Shown one piece after another: positions 26,349-34,696 of a DNA stretch of 64,000 nucleotides. This DNA comes from Acinetobacter corruptisaponis (GTDB lineage Bacteria; Pseudomonadota; Gammaproteobacteria; Pseudomonadales; Moraxellaceae). The translations under genes and the position numbers were made by a program. Position 1 is the stretch's first letter. Each line of letters opens with the position of its first letter. A model generated the notes under the pieces. The model was not told the origin of the DNA, did no database searches, and was given only the letters and a program-made list of their open reading frames with translations. The stretch lies in the NCBI RefSeq assembly GCF_030053775.1, contig NZ_CP125671.1, positions 19,011-83,010 of the forward strand. Reading direction: 5' to 3'.

Positions 26349-26957
26349 CTAAGGATTTTCACTCCGACTTCTTTTAACGATATCCAACACGGTATTTTTG
26401 CTTAGATTGACCAGCCGACCGACTTGTCGATAAGAGTGTCCAGCAGACACCAACTCCAACACTTTAGGTGCCAGACGATCTGACTTGGTACGTTGACCAG
26501 GACGACGACCAAACACAACGCCCCGCGCTTGTGCCGCTGCTACACCAGAGCGCACACGTTCACGTAGTAAATCTCCCTCAAACTCTGCTAATGCAGACAT
26601 CACAGAAGCCATGAGCTTTCCCTGAGATGTGGAAAGGTCAAACTGCAAACCTGTTTGTGCCACCAGAGATACCCCGAAATGCCCAAGATCTTGTAATGAC
26701 TGTACGAGATCCACGGTGCTTCTGCCCCAGCGTGTCAATTCCGTCACCAAGATGGCATCGATTTCACGAGATTGCGCCATGGTCATCAAGTATTTTCTTT
26801 GCAATCTCTCATCCTTACTGCCTGATGCAGTTTCTTTCCAAACACCGACAACATCGTAGCCGCAACGATTGGCGTAGGCACGTAGGTCATATTCCTGTCG
26901 TTCGCAGGACTGATCGTTCGTTGATACTCGGCAATAAATGGCCGCATTCTGTCCCAA
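26349..26957 (-). CDS. tnpR: Serine resolvase/invertase of the Tn3-family element
   Basis: A 202-residue serine recombinase. The nucleophile is S12 in YCRVSTNDQ, the catalytic domain includes LVTELTRWGRST and the long E-helix ASVMSALAEFEGDLLRERV, and the C-terminal helix-turn-helix is YRQVGRLVNLSKNTVLDI. It resolves cointegrates at a res site, presumably in the 94 bp between it and the divergent tnpA. The stop lies inside the terminal inverted repeat. An identical-looking copy is in the right unit and a truncated copy lies at 39.3-39.7 kb. Confidence 0.93.
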   Translation of the reverse strand: MGQNAAIYCRVSTNDQSCERQEYDLRAYANRCGYDVVGVWKETASGSKDERLQRKYLMTMAQSREIDAILVTELTRWGRSTVDLVQSLQDLGHFGVSLVAQTGLQFDLSTSQGKLMASVMSALAEFEGDLLRERVRSGVAAAQARGVVFGRRPGQRTKSDRLAPKVLELVSAGHSYRQVGRLVNLSKNTVLDIVKRSRSENP

Positions 26958-27051
26958 TTGAACCTCCTTGCGAAATTGCAGCGCAAAGCTAAGCGTGGCG
27001 GTACAAAATAATGTACCTTTAATAGTTTAGTTTATTTGGGACTAATGAGCC
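26958..27051. promoter_or_regulatory. tnpR-tnpA divergent control region, probable res site
   Basis: This 94-bp interval lies between the divergent start codons of tnpR and tnpA and should hold both promoters and at least part of the resolution site. It contains TAATGTACC-N-TTTAATAG, with a -10-like TTTAATAGTTTAG. The same sequence in reverse separates the genes of the right unit (42547-42640). Subsites were not resolved by eye. Confidence 0.45.
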
Positions 27052-30018
27052 ATGCCGCGCCATTCTATTTTGTCGTCCACGGAATTGGGAAGCCTGTTCG
27101 AAATTCCAGATGATAGAGCTTTTATGCTTCAGCATTACACTCTGAGTGATTCTGATAAATCCATAGTCCATCAACATCGAGGGGCATCCAACAAGCTAGG
27201 CTTTGCAATTCAACTTTGCTACATGCGTTACCCTGGAGTGATATTGGGTATTAACGACGAACCATTCAAACCCTTACTTTTCATGATGGCTGCTCAACTT
27301 AGTATATCAGTGGACTGCTGGAATGATTATGGTCAGCGCGAGCAAACAAGACGAGAACATATTGCCGAATTGAAAAAAGTTTTTGGGTTCAAACTATTCA
27401 CCTTGAGTGACTATCGGCAATCGGTCAATATGATGGTGGATTTGTCCCTTCAGACAGATAAAGGTCTTATTTTAGCCACAACTCTCGTTGAAAATTTACG
27501 ACAAAAATCAGTCCTTTTGCCAGCTATAAATGCAATTGATAGTATTTGCGCAGAAGCAATCACATCTGCCAACCGCATAATTTATACTGCTTTGACGAGC
27601 TCACTTTCAGAAACTCATCGTCAAAATATAGATGCTTTGCTGAACCGTAAAGAGGGCAGCAAACTGACAATATTGGGGTGGCTTAGACAGTCACCAGCTA
27701 AACCAAACTCAAAGTACATGCTTGAGCACATTGAGCGGCTGAAGTGCTTACAAGCCATCGATCTACCTGAAGACATTGGAAAACACGTTCATCAAAATCG
27801 CTTACTGAAAATTGCTCGCGAAGGTGGGCAAATGACTCCTGCTGATTTGGCCAGATTTGAATCTCAACGTCGATATGCCACTTTGGTAGCAATCGTTGTG
27901 GAGAGTATGGCCACGATCACCGACGAAATTATTGACCTGCATGATCGCATTATTGGAAAGCTATTTGCTATCGCAAAAAATAAACACCAGCAACAATTTC
28001 AATCATCAGGTAAAGCGATCAACGACAAAGTGCGTTTGTATGGGCTTATCGGGAAAGCCTTGCTAGATGCCAAGCAAAATGGCAGTGATCCGTTTGCCGC
28101 CATCGAAACTGTTATTTCATGGGATGCTTTTGCAGCAAGTATTACTGAGGCAGAAAAACTGGCGCAACCCGAAGACTTTGATTTTTTACCACGAATTGGC
28201 GAGAGCTATGCAACTTTACGCCGTTACGCGCCAGAACTTCTTGCCATACTTAAATTGCGTGCTGCCCCAGCAGCAAAAGATATGCTTGCCGCTGTAGAGT
28301 TGCTCCGCAGCATGAATGTTGATAATACACGAAAAATCCCCTCTAATGCTCCAATAGCGTTTATCAAAAAACGGTGGGCAAGACTAGTCTTTACCGATGA
28401 TGGTATTGATCGCCGCTATTACGAAATATGTGTGTTATCTGAACTTAAAAACTCGCTACGGGCTGGGGATCTCTGGGTACAAGGCTCTCGCCAATTCAAA
28501 GACTTCGATGAGTATTTAGTGACTGCTGATAAATTTAATCAGCTAAAACAGTCCAATGAGTTACCTCTAACCATTACTACTGATTGTGATCTATATTTGC
28601 AAAGTCGCCTTTCACTATTGGAGCAGAAATTAGCAATCATTAATCGCATGGCAGCGACCAACGATTTGCCTGATGCGATGATCAATCAATCTGGTCTAAA
28701 AATAACACCTCTCGATGCCGTGGCTCCTGATACAGCCCAAACTTTAATTGACCAAACAGCAATGCTGTTACCACATATCAAGATCACCGAATTATTAATG
28801 GAGGTCGATGAATGGACAGGCTTTACTCGACACTTCACTCATTTGAAAACGGATGACACTGCGAAGGATAAAGCGTTATTGCTCACGACCATACTGGCTG
28901 ATGCAATTAATTTAGGGCTGACGAAAATGGCCGAATCATGTCCTGGTACAACTTATGCCAAACTCTCATGGCTACAGGCTTGGCATATCCGTGATGAAAC
29001 TTATTCAACGGCATTGGCCGAATTGGTGAATGCTCAATTGAAACAACCTTTCGCTGAAAACTGGGGAGATGGCACTACCTCCTCATCAGATGGCCAACGC
29101 TTCCGCGCAGGTGGCAGAGCTGAAAGTACAGGACATATCAATCCAAAATATGGCGCAGAGCCTGGAAGGTTATTTTATACACACATTTCTGATCAATACG
29201 CACCATTTAGCAGTAAGCTGATCAATGTGGGCGTTCGTGATTCAACCTATGTTCTTGATGGGCTGCTGTATCACGAGTCTGATTTACGCATCGAGGAACA
29301 CTACACCGATACGGCTGGATTCACCGACCATGTTTTTGCACTCATGCACATGCTAGGGTTTCGATTTGCACCACGAATTCGTGATCTGGGCGATACGAAA
29401 CTCTATATTCCAAAGTCAGACATAGACTATGCCGCACTTAAACCCATGATTGGCGGCACACTGAATATCAAACAGATTCGTACTCATTGGGACGATATTT
29501 TGCGTCTGGCCGCATCAATCAAGCAAGGGACTGTCACAGCGTCGCTAATGCTACGTAAACTCGGTAGTTATCCACGACAGAATGGTTTGGCATTGGCATT
29601 ACGAGAGCTGGGGCGTATTAAGCGCACACTGTTTATCTTGGATTGGTTGCAAAGCGTAGAACTACGCCGTCGGGTTCAAGCTGGATTAAATAAAGGTGAA
29701 GCCCGTAATGCATTAGCGCGCGCCGTTTTCTTTTATCGATTGGGTGAGATTCGAGATCGAAGCTTTGAGCAACAGCGTTATCGAGCCAGTGGCTTGAATC
29801 TAGTGACCGCCGCCATTGTATTGTGGAACACGGTTTATTTAGAGAGAGCGACTAACGCCCTACGAGGGCATGGTCGCACAGTCGATGATACCTTGCTGCA
29901 ATATCTGTCACCGCTGGGGTGGGAGCACATCAATTTAACTGGGGATTATCTATGGCGAAGCAAAGCCAAGATAGGTGGTGGAAAATTTAGGCCATTGCGC
30001 GCAATTGAAAAACCTTAG
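27052..30018 (+). CDS. tnpA: Tn3-family transposase TnpA, full length
   Basis: A 988-residue Tn3-family DDE transposase, normal length for the family. The N-terminal DUF4158 region is followed by the catalytic domain with D680 in SSDGQRF, D753 in YTDTAGFTDH and E883 in LNKGEARNALARAV. It acts on the 38-bp inverted repeats to make a cointegrate that TnpR resolves. It is the only intact transposase of the composite, so it probably serves the right unit too. The stop falls inside the right terminal repeat. Confidence 0.95.
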   Translation: MPRHSILSSTELGSLFEIPDDRAFMLQHYTLSDSDKSIVHQHRGASNKLGFAIQLCYMRYPGVILGINDEPFKPLLFMMAAQLSISVDCWNDYGQREQTRREHIAELKKVFGFKLFTLSDYRQSVNMMVDLSLQTDKGLILATTLVENLRQKSVLLPAINAIDSICAEAITSANRIIYTALTSSLSETHRQNIDALLNRKEGSKLTILGWLRQSPAKPNSKYMLEHIERLKCLQAIDLPEDIGKHVHQNRLLKIAREGGQMTPADLARFESQRRYATLVAIVVESMATITDEIIDLHDRIIGKLFAIAKNKHQQQFQSSGKAINDKVRLYGLIGKALLDAKQNGSDPFAAIETVISWDAFAASITEAEKLAQPEDFDFLPRIGESYATLRRYAPELLAILKLRAAPAAKDMLAAVELLRSMNVDNTRKIPSNAPIAFIKKRWARLVFTDDGIDRRYYEICVLSELKNSLRAGDLWVQGSRQFKDFDEYLVTADKFNQLKQSNELPLTITTDCDLYLQSRLSLLEQKLAIINRMAATNDLPDAMINQSGLKITPLDAVAPDTAQTLIDQTAMLLPHIKITELLMEVDEWTGFTRHFTHLKTDDTAKDKALLLTTILADAINLGLTKMAESCPGTTYAKLSWLQAWHIRDETYSTALAELVNAQLKQPFAENWGDGTTSSSDGQRFRAGGRAESTGHINPKYGAEPGRLFYTHISDQYAPFSSKLINVGVRDSTYVLDGLLYHESDLRIEEHYTDTAGFTDHVFALMHMLGFRFAPRIRDLGDTKLYIPKSDIDYAALKPMIGGTLNIKQIRTHWDDILRLAASIKQGTVTASLMLRKLGSYPRQNGLALALRELGRIKRTLFILDWLQSVELRRRVQAGLNKGEARNALARAVFFYRLGEIRDRSFEQQRYRASGLNLVTAAIVLWNTVYLERATNALRGHGRTVDDTLLQYLSPLGWEHINLTGDYLWRSKAKIGGGKFRPLRAIEKP

Positions 30019-30051
30019 CGTGCTATATTTTCCGTTTCCTGAGACGACCCC

Positions 30052-30192
30052 TACAAGGGCCGTAAGCCGTCACTGACTCCTGAACAAGTGGCTCTGCTGC
30101 ATCAACGTCTTGAATCTGGCGACTACAAAACCAAGCGAGCATTGGCGAAGGAGTTTGGGATTTCTGCGCCAACGCTGTATCGGTATCAGTAG
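30052..30192 (+). pseudogene. C-terminal remnant of another serine recombinase
   Basis: Directly after the right end of the Tn3-family unit an open frame reads YKGRKPSLTPEQVALLHQRL, ending SAPTLYRYQ and stop. This is the C-terminal helix-turn-helix of a Tn21/plasmid-type resolvase, about 46 residues. The catalytic domain is missing; the Tn3-family element probably inserted in that gene and later rearrangement removed the other half. Confidence 0.75.
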
Positions 30193-30283
30193 TAGTTCCA
30201 GCTATTTGATATTATTTGTCTATCTATTGAAAATTTTTCTGAGTAAAACAGGGTCGGCATCCTGAACTGAGCTTGCTCCAATT

Positions 30284-30703
30284 TTATTTGCTGCTAACCG
30301 TAAACAGGAATCGACCGATACAAACCAACTTGCCATCAAGTAGTAACTGAACCGATACTGTCGTAATGCGCCGACCCGCACGAACAATACTGGGGACTGC
30401 CTGTAACGTACCTATAAATGCTGGCCGCAGGTAATCAAAGGTCATCGTGGAGCATAAGGGCAGCTCATTATCACCACGCTGACGGGCAAGATAGGCGGCG
30501 GCGGCCACTTCACCAAAACTCGCGAGAATGCCGCCATGAAACGTGCCAATCATCGGGTTGCCGATATGCGAATCACGAAAGTCCATAAAGTACTGTATTT
30601 CTCCATGTTGCATTTCCTCACGAAAACCTAGAAAATCGACAAAAGGCTCGTCACACAATTTTAGTGGGGGTGTTTCCGCGCTCATCTGATTTACTATACT
30701 CAT
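30284..30703 (-). CDS. PaaI-type hotdog-fold thioesterase (second of two)
   Basis: A 139-residue protein from the start MSIVNQMSAE. The block NPMIGTFHGGILASFGEVAAAAYL is the HGG catalytic-loop motif of PaaI-type acyl-CoA thioesterases, and MTFDYLRPAF and VCIGRFLF are typical strands. It is the last gene of the cluster; its ATG overlaps the tail of the previous gene's stop region (TGATATG), so the two are coupled. With the preceding paralogue it may form a heteromer. Substrate is unknown, plausibly a fatty acyl-CoA. Confidence 0.8.
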   Translation of the reverse strand: MSIVNQMSAETPPLKLCDEPFVDFLGFREEMQHGEIQYFMDFRDSHIGNPMIGTFHGGILASFGEVAAAAYLARQRGDNELPLCSTMTFDYLRPAFIGTLQAVPSIVRAGRRITTVSVQLLLDGKLVCIGRFLFTVSSK

Positions 30704-30704
30704 A

Positions 30705-31169
30705 TCACTCGCCTCGCGCTTCATTGCTGTCAAAAGAGGGTCCCATCGTGCCGATTGCGAAAGAACCAGTGACAGTAGCCAGTAGCTCACCACTGTCTTC
30801 TGCAACCGCTCGGCCCGTGATAAAGGCCACCGTATCGGTTCTACCAATGCAATCCACTATCGCCTTTAAACCTACCGCAGAGGGAATACGTCGCAAAAAA
30901 TCGACACGCAAATCAATAGTGGCAATCGGCTCTAACGACCGCAATGACGAAAAAATAGATAAGCCGCAAGTCGTATCCAGCAGCGTCACCAAAGCCCCTC
31001 GATGCAGTGAGCCTTTACGGTCAGAGAGTTGCTCAGAGAAGGGCATCGTCATCTCGGCATGACCATCGCTCACTGCACCAACACTAATATTGAACATATT
31101 GAATAAAGGGTGATTAGTACCAAAAAACGCCTTAGCCATGGTCAGGTGTGCCGTGTTATTACTGTCCAT
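30705..31169 (-). CDS. PaaI-type hotdog-fold thioesterase (first of two)
   Basis: A 154-residue hotdog protein with HRGALVTLLDTTCGLSIFSS as the HxG catalytic loop and IDLRVDFLRR as a typical strand. The ATG giving MDSNNTAHLTMAK is chosen because GGGAG lies 7 bases upstream; a TTG 60 bp earlier would overlap the upstream gene by 4 bp. It sits between the BtrH-domain gene and a second thioesterase of the same type. Likely hydrolyses acyl-CoA thioesters in the lipid-type pathway of this cluster. Confidence 0.8.
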   Translation of the reverse strand: MDSNNTAHLTMAKAFFGTNHPLFNMFNISVGAVSDGHAEMTMPFSEQLSDRKGSLHRGALVTLLDTTCGLSIFSSLRSLEPIATIDLRVDFLRRIPSAVGLKAIVDCIGRTDTVAFITGRAVAEDSGELLATVTGSFAIGTMGPSFDSNEARGE

Positions 31170-31225
31170 TTTTGAACTCCCGCCATTGCTGGCTGATTTT
31201 ATTGCGAAAAAATTAGCGGCACGTC

Positions 31226-32197
31226 TCAAAGTGCAAGGGCGGCATCTGTATAATTACGTTCGGCCTGCATCACCGCCACAATGGCCTCTTCAATGGCGGC
31301 ATATGGAAAGTTTGTGCTTTCCGAGGCAGACTTCAAACACATGGCTAATGCCGTCCATGCTTTTTCGCAAGCCCTCATTAACAGGGGCAGTCGATATTGC
31401 TGTACACTTGCGTCATAGTGAACCGCTTCATCAAGGAATTCAGCGTACATTTTGCGGAAGCCGCCGCCACCTGTGCCACGCTTTTCAATAATTTGGTAGG
31501 CAAATCGGGTCGTCCAGTGCCAATCGCCTGTGGCTCCCCAACGACTCAGTTCGGCCAGCCATGTTTCCAGTGCCGATATGCCACTCACAGCTAATGACTT
31601 GGCGTTGTCATGGATGACACCGGTAATCATCTCGGGGGTAATTTCGCCTTGAAACGCGGTGGGCGTGAACATATTGCCATAGTGAATAAATGGGGGCTGT
31701 GTAGAAAAACGTGCGCGGGTCAGTGCCTCTCGCGTCACCGACAAAACACTCGGACGCTCGGTATCGGTGACAAATACCGCACCTGTCTCTGGATTTCTCG
31801 ACCAAGCGGCTATGGCGTGACCGGGAAAGTGCGTGCTGCTGTTGAAGTAAGGTAAATAAAAAATATCCGTCAGCAACAGGGTGGGGTGACCCGCATCCAA
31901 ACATTTCTCCAGCGCGGTGGCTGCCGATTCGGGTGACTCGAAGGTTTGCCACTCAAAGGGTATACCGATACTTTCAAATACGCGCGCTTCAAACCCCAAA
32001 GACCGCACATGCACTAAAAATGGCACAGGGGCGTCAGCCATTTCCAAATAGGTCACGCCAAGCCCTGAGCCTAATCCAAAGCACATGGCCTCGGAAATAT
32101 TCAGCCCATTAAACTCGAGCAAATCACGAATTGCGGAGCTGCCACAATGCCTCCCGATGGCGTGCGTGATACGGGATGGAGTCTTATAGTTGGTCAC
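31226..32197 (-). CDS. BtrH N-terminal domain / DUF4872 protein
   Basis: A 323-residue protein. The N-terminal half (RHCGSSAIRDLLEFNG ... SEAMCFGLGSGLG) matches the BtrH N-terminal, cysteine-protease-like acyltransferase fold. Cys18 in GRHCGSS is the likely nucleophile and H126 in FPGHAIAAW a partner. The C-terminal half fits DUF4872. BtrH transfers an acyl group from a carrier protein in butirosin synthesis, so acyl transfer is a reasonable guess here. Its ATG overlaps the TetR gene stop by 4 bp. Confidence 0.75.
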   Translation of the reverse strand: MTNYKTPSRITHAIGRHCGSSAIRDLLEFNGLNISEAMCFGLGSGLGVTYLEMADAPVPFLVHVRSLGFEARVFESIGIPFEWQTFESPESAATALEKCLDAGHPTLLLTDIFYLPYFNSSTHFPGHAIAAWSRNPETGAVFVTDTERPSVLSVTREALTRARFSTQPPFIHYGNMFTPTAFQGEITPEMITGVIHDNAKSLAVSGISALETWLAELSRWGATGDWHWTTRFAYQIIEKRGTGGGGFRKMYAEFLDEAVHYDASVQQYRLPLLMRACEKAWTALAMCLKSASESTNFPYAAIEEAIVAVMQAERNYTDAALAL

Positions 32198-32832
32198 AGG
32201 TTTTTTGCCTCTTCGTGAAAATCTGGATTAAGGATGCCTCTTGTCATCATCTGCCATATCGCATCCGCGATCTGTTCAAGATTGTACTTACCATTTTCTT
32301 TATACCAAGTGGCAGCCCAGTTTATTGCTCCTAGCCCAATCAGTCTTAACAGATCTGCATCCACATCGTTTCGGATACAACCATAAGACTGCAGATCATC
32401 AAGAATTGTCTGCCAATATCGCTCGTATCTGTCTCTCTCAGCAATAATCTGCTCACGTGCGACTCCATGTACCGAGCGCCACTCAAACAACAACACATAA
32501 ACCATATCGTCACCCGACATAAGGATATCGACATGTGTCTGCAGTGCCGATTGCATTTTTTTGAGTGGATCTTGAATCGCGGAAGTCGCCTCAACAATCC
32601 TGTAAATAGTTCTCTCAATAGCAAGCCGCATCATATCAACCAAAATATCGTCTTTACTACGATAGCGGTAATGCAGACTGCCTGGAAGAATACCACAAGC
32701 ACTGGCAATTTCTCGCACACTGGTACGCTCAAAACCCTTTTCTCGAAACAGCTTGGCAGAAGCGGCTAATACTCTCTCGCGGTCAGCAACTTCGACTCGC
32801 GTAGATTCACTACTCAACATAGTTTGACTCAT
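32194..32832 (-). CDS. TetR/AcrR-family transcriptional regulator
   Basis: A 212-residue regulator. The N-terminal helix-turn-helix is FREKGFERTSVREIASACGI ... GSLHYRYRSKDDIL, followed by an all-helical ligand-binding domain. It leads the operon that also encodes the BtrH protein and two thioesterases. A TATAAT at 32836-32841 lies only a few bases before the first ATG. Either the start is the second ATG (MLSSEST, 12 bp on), the message is leaderless, or another promoter is used. Palindromes with TTGGTC arms upstream of this gene and of the neighbouring hydrolase are its likely operators. Confidence 0.88.
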   Translation of the reverse strand: MSQTMLSSESTRVEVADRERVLAASAKLFREKGFERTSVREIASACGILPGSLHYRYRSKDDILVDMMRLAIERTIYRIVEATSAIQDPLKKMQSALQTHVDILMSGDDMVYVLLFEWRSVHGVAREQIIAERDRYERYWQTILDDLQSYGCIRNDVDADLLRLIGLGAINWAATWYKENGKYNLEQIADAIWQMMTRGILNPDFHEEAKNL

Positions 32833-32857
32833 AACATTATATCAATAAGACAGGTTA

Positions 32858-32877
32858 CTCGACTTGGTCAAGTCGAG
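32858..32877. promoter_or_regulatory. Palindromic operator candidate upstream of the TetR gene
   Basis: CTCGACTT-GGTC-AAGTCGAG has perfect 8-bp arms around a 4-bp centre. It lies 26 bp upstream of the TetR gene start and between it and the end of the hydrolase gene. The TTGGTCAA core recurs in the operators of the hydrolase promoter, so autoregulation by the TetR protein is a good inference. Confidence 0.6.
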
Positions 32878-32903
32878 TCGAGTCTTTCACGGTCTCTCCT
32901 GAT

Positions 32904-33773
32904 CTATACAGCTTTTGCAATGGGGACATTAAAAACAATTCGTGACGCTTCCATAGGGTCTTGATGCTTATCATATTCAGCCAGCCAAGAATTAACCTTT
33001 TCTGGGATTTCGGTGTCGCTAGGATGGAAACCTGGCTTAAACCAGTCCAGATAGCGTGGAATAAGTCTGGTAATCAGGCCACGTGGTCCATAGAGGCGAT
33101 AAAATCCCTTAGCAAGCACCAATGGCTGACCTTGTAGTTTGTCAATTTTCAACATATGCCAAAGAACTGAGCCAACCACCGCATGTACCAGTAGCGTTCC
33201 GATAATCAAAGCAGATGCGCGGGTGAAATACCCCCCACCTGCCGCTGTTTCGTAAACATCAAAGGCTACTGTTTTGTGTTCGACTTCTTCTACCCCATGC
33301 CACATGAACATGGCACGCATTGCGGGATGAGCATTCTTGAACATCTCACCCTCACCCTCCATAGCACCCTCGCCTAGTACAGCAGTAATATGTTCAAAGG
33401 CAGCTGTCATGGCCAACAGATACTTGGCGGGCAGGTGTTTTTGGGAGAGCCGAATAAATAATTTGAATCTTGCGATGACCTTTTCGACATGAATGCCTTG
33501 CGACTGCATCACCGCATTATACTGGTCATGCACAATGCCATGTTGCGCTTCTTGGCGAAAAAAGTTTTTGATATCTTCTCTCAGTTTAGGATCTGTGACC
33601 AGATCCTGATAGTTACGCACCGACTGAATAAAAAAACGCTCTCCATCGGGGAAGTGAATAGAAAGTGCATCAAAGAAGCGTGTTAACACCGGGTCACCGT
33701 CGTTCCAAAAAACTGGAACATCACTTAAATCAAACCGCGGCTTACGTGGCTGGATATTGATCATATGAGTCAT
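32904..33773 (-). CDS. PF10118-type putative metal-dependent hydrolase
   Basis: A 289-residue protein from the start MTHMINIQPRKPRF, chosen because AAGGAAA lies upstream. It has the His/Glu-rich pattern of the PF10118 family: FRQEAQHGIVHDQYN, AFEHITAVLGE and WHGVEEVEHKTVAFDVY, which resembles a di-metal ferritin-like site. The biochemical role of the family is not established. It is transcribed alone from a strong promoter with two operators, 71 bp upstream of the TetR operon. Confidence 0.8.
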   Translation of the reverse strand: MTHMINIQPRKPRFDLSDVPVFWNDGDPVLTRFFDALSIHFPDGERFFIQSVRNYQDLVTDPKLREDIKNFFRQEAQHGIVHDQYNAVMQSQGIHVEKVIARFKLFIRLSQKHLPAKYLLAMTAAFEHITAVLGEGAMEGEGEMFKNAHPAMRAMFMWHGVEEVEHKTVAFDVYETAAGGGYFTRASALIIGTLLVHAVVGSVLWHMLKIDKLQGQPLVLAKGFYRLYGPRGLITRLIPRYLDWFKPGFHPSDTEIPEKVNSWLAEYDKHQDPMEASRIVFNVPIAKAV

Positions 33774-33892
33774 GGCGAGAGTTTCCTTGTAAAGGCATCG
33801 AATGTCTGTAAACCTGCTATCACATTTGACCTTGAGCAATATTTTTCACCTTGGTCAGGCACAGCAAATATCACACAAGAATTCAACGGGTA

Positions 33893-33949
33893 TTGGTCAA
33901 ATGACCAAATGCATATTTTGAATATATTGGTCGATTGACCAAATGTCAA
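33893..33949 (-). promoter_or_regulatory. Sigma70-type promoter with two embedded operators for the hydrolase gene
   Basis: On the minus strand TTGACA (33944-33949) and TATATT (33921-33926) are separated by exactly 17 bp, and that spacer holds TTGGTCAATCGACCAA (33927-33942). A second palindrome TTGGTCATTTGACCAA lies just downstream (33893-33908), over the expected start site. Centres are 34 bp apart. A half site TTGGTCA is at 33851. A repressor bound here would block the promoter; the neighbouring TetR protein is the natural candidate. Confidence 0.75.
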
Positions 33950-34076
33950 GCCTGTCCTCAAAATTTGATAGAATGAGTTAACAACGCAGCAGGTGAGCCA
34001 GATCATCTTTGACATCGAATATAGCTACCAGACCTTTTGGCAGAGGTGTTTTTTTAATGTTAGTTTTTTTACATTA

Positions 34077-34658
34077 GAGTGTGTTGACGTTTGAAAATAT
34101 TGATTGCAAATTGGAGGCAGACTCAGAGAATTAAAGCTCTCCCCATCCGAGTCCACCATGCCACGCTTTATGCTGAACGACCAACATTGAGCAAAGATTT
34201 CTCCTATGCTCAAGCAACAGGACATTGATCACAAACCAAATTTACGGCTCACCGTAGAAGCCATGCTCTACAGAATGTGGGTGAAATGTCCATGGCTAGA
34301 CCTACCTCCTGACTGAGTTTGGTCAGCAGCCTAATCTCTACAAAAGATACAACGACTGGTCAGCAAAAGGTTTTTTCCAAAGCATACTCAGGGTTTTATC
34401 TACTGACTCTGATATAGAGTAGGGGTTATGGATAGCAATTACGTCAAGGCACATCAACATAATGCACGTGCTGCAACTCACGATCAGGAGGCGATTGGCT
34501 TAAGTCGAGGTAGCAAGACAAGTAAGATCCATCTTGCCGTAGATGGGTATGGATTACCCATCGTGTTTGCGATCACGGGTGGTGAATTACACAAAGCCAA
34601 AGCTGCACCTGACTTGCTCTCACAGGTATCTATCGATGCCATTCTGATTAACATCTGA
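34077..34658 (+). pseudogene. Degraded IS5-family transposase and IS end
   Basis: After an IS-end-like GAGTGTGTTGACG a frame starts MPRFMLNDQHW and, with stops and frameshifts, passes through LTVEAMLYRMWVKCPWLDLP and then DSNYVKAHQHNARAATHDQE, ending DAILINI. These match the N-terminal domain and central DDE part of IS5/IS427-type transposases. Several stops make it inactive. Its end resembles that of the outer IS5 element at 52.37 kb (GGGTGTGTTGACA). Confidence 0.75.
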
Positions 34659-34696
34659 ATCAGCGTAATGCAAATCTAGCCTGATGTAGTTTTAAG

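Larger units (their letters stand above)
26316..30051. mobile_element. Left Tn3-family unit (tnpR, tnpA), complete
   Basis: A 3,736-bp minimal Tn3-family element with perfect 38-bp ends at 26316-26353 and 30014-30051 and divergent tnpR and tnpA. Both genes end inside the terminal repeats. The five bases beyond its right end (TACAA) do not match TTCAT on its left, so this unit by itself does not show a target duplication. That fits a rearranged composite. Confidence 0.88.

Noticed and set aside
30284..30847. 187-codon version of the second thioesterase
   Set aside because: The extra N-terminus lies inside the preceding thioesterase gene; the ATG at 30703 right after that gene's stop is a better start.
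32904..33839. 311-codon start for the PF10118 protein
   Set aside because: The added 22 residues lack similarity to family starts, and AAGGAAA precedes the ATG at 33773.
34025..34225. Minus-strand 66-codon frame near 34.1 kb
   Set aside because: It overlaps the IS5 transposase remnant readable on the other strand.
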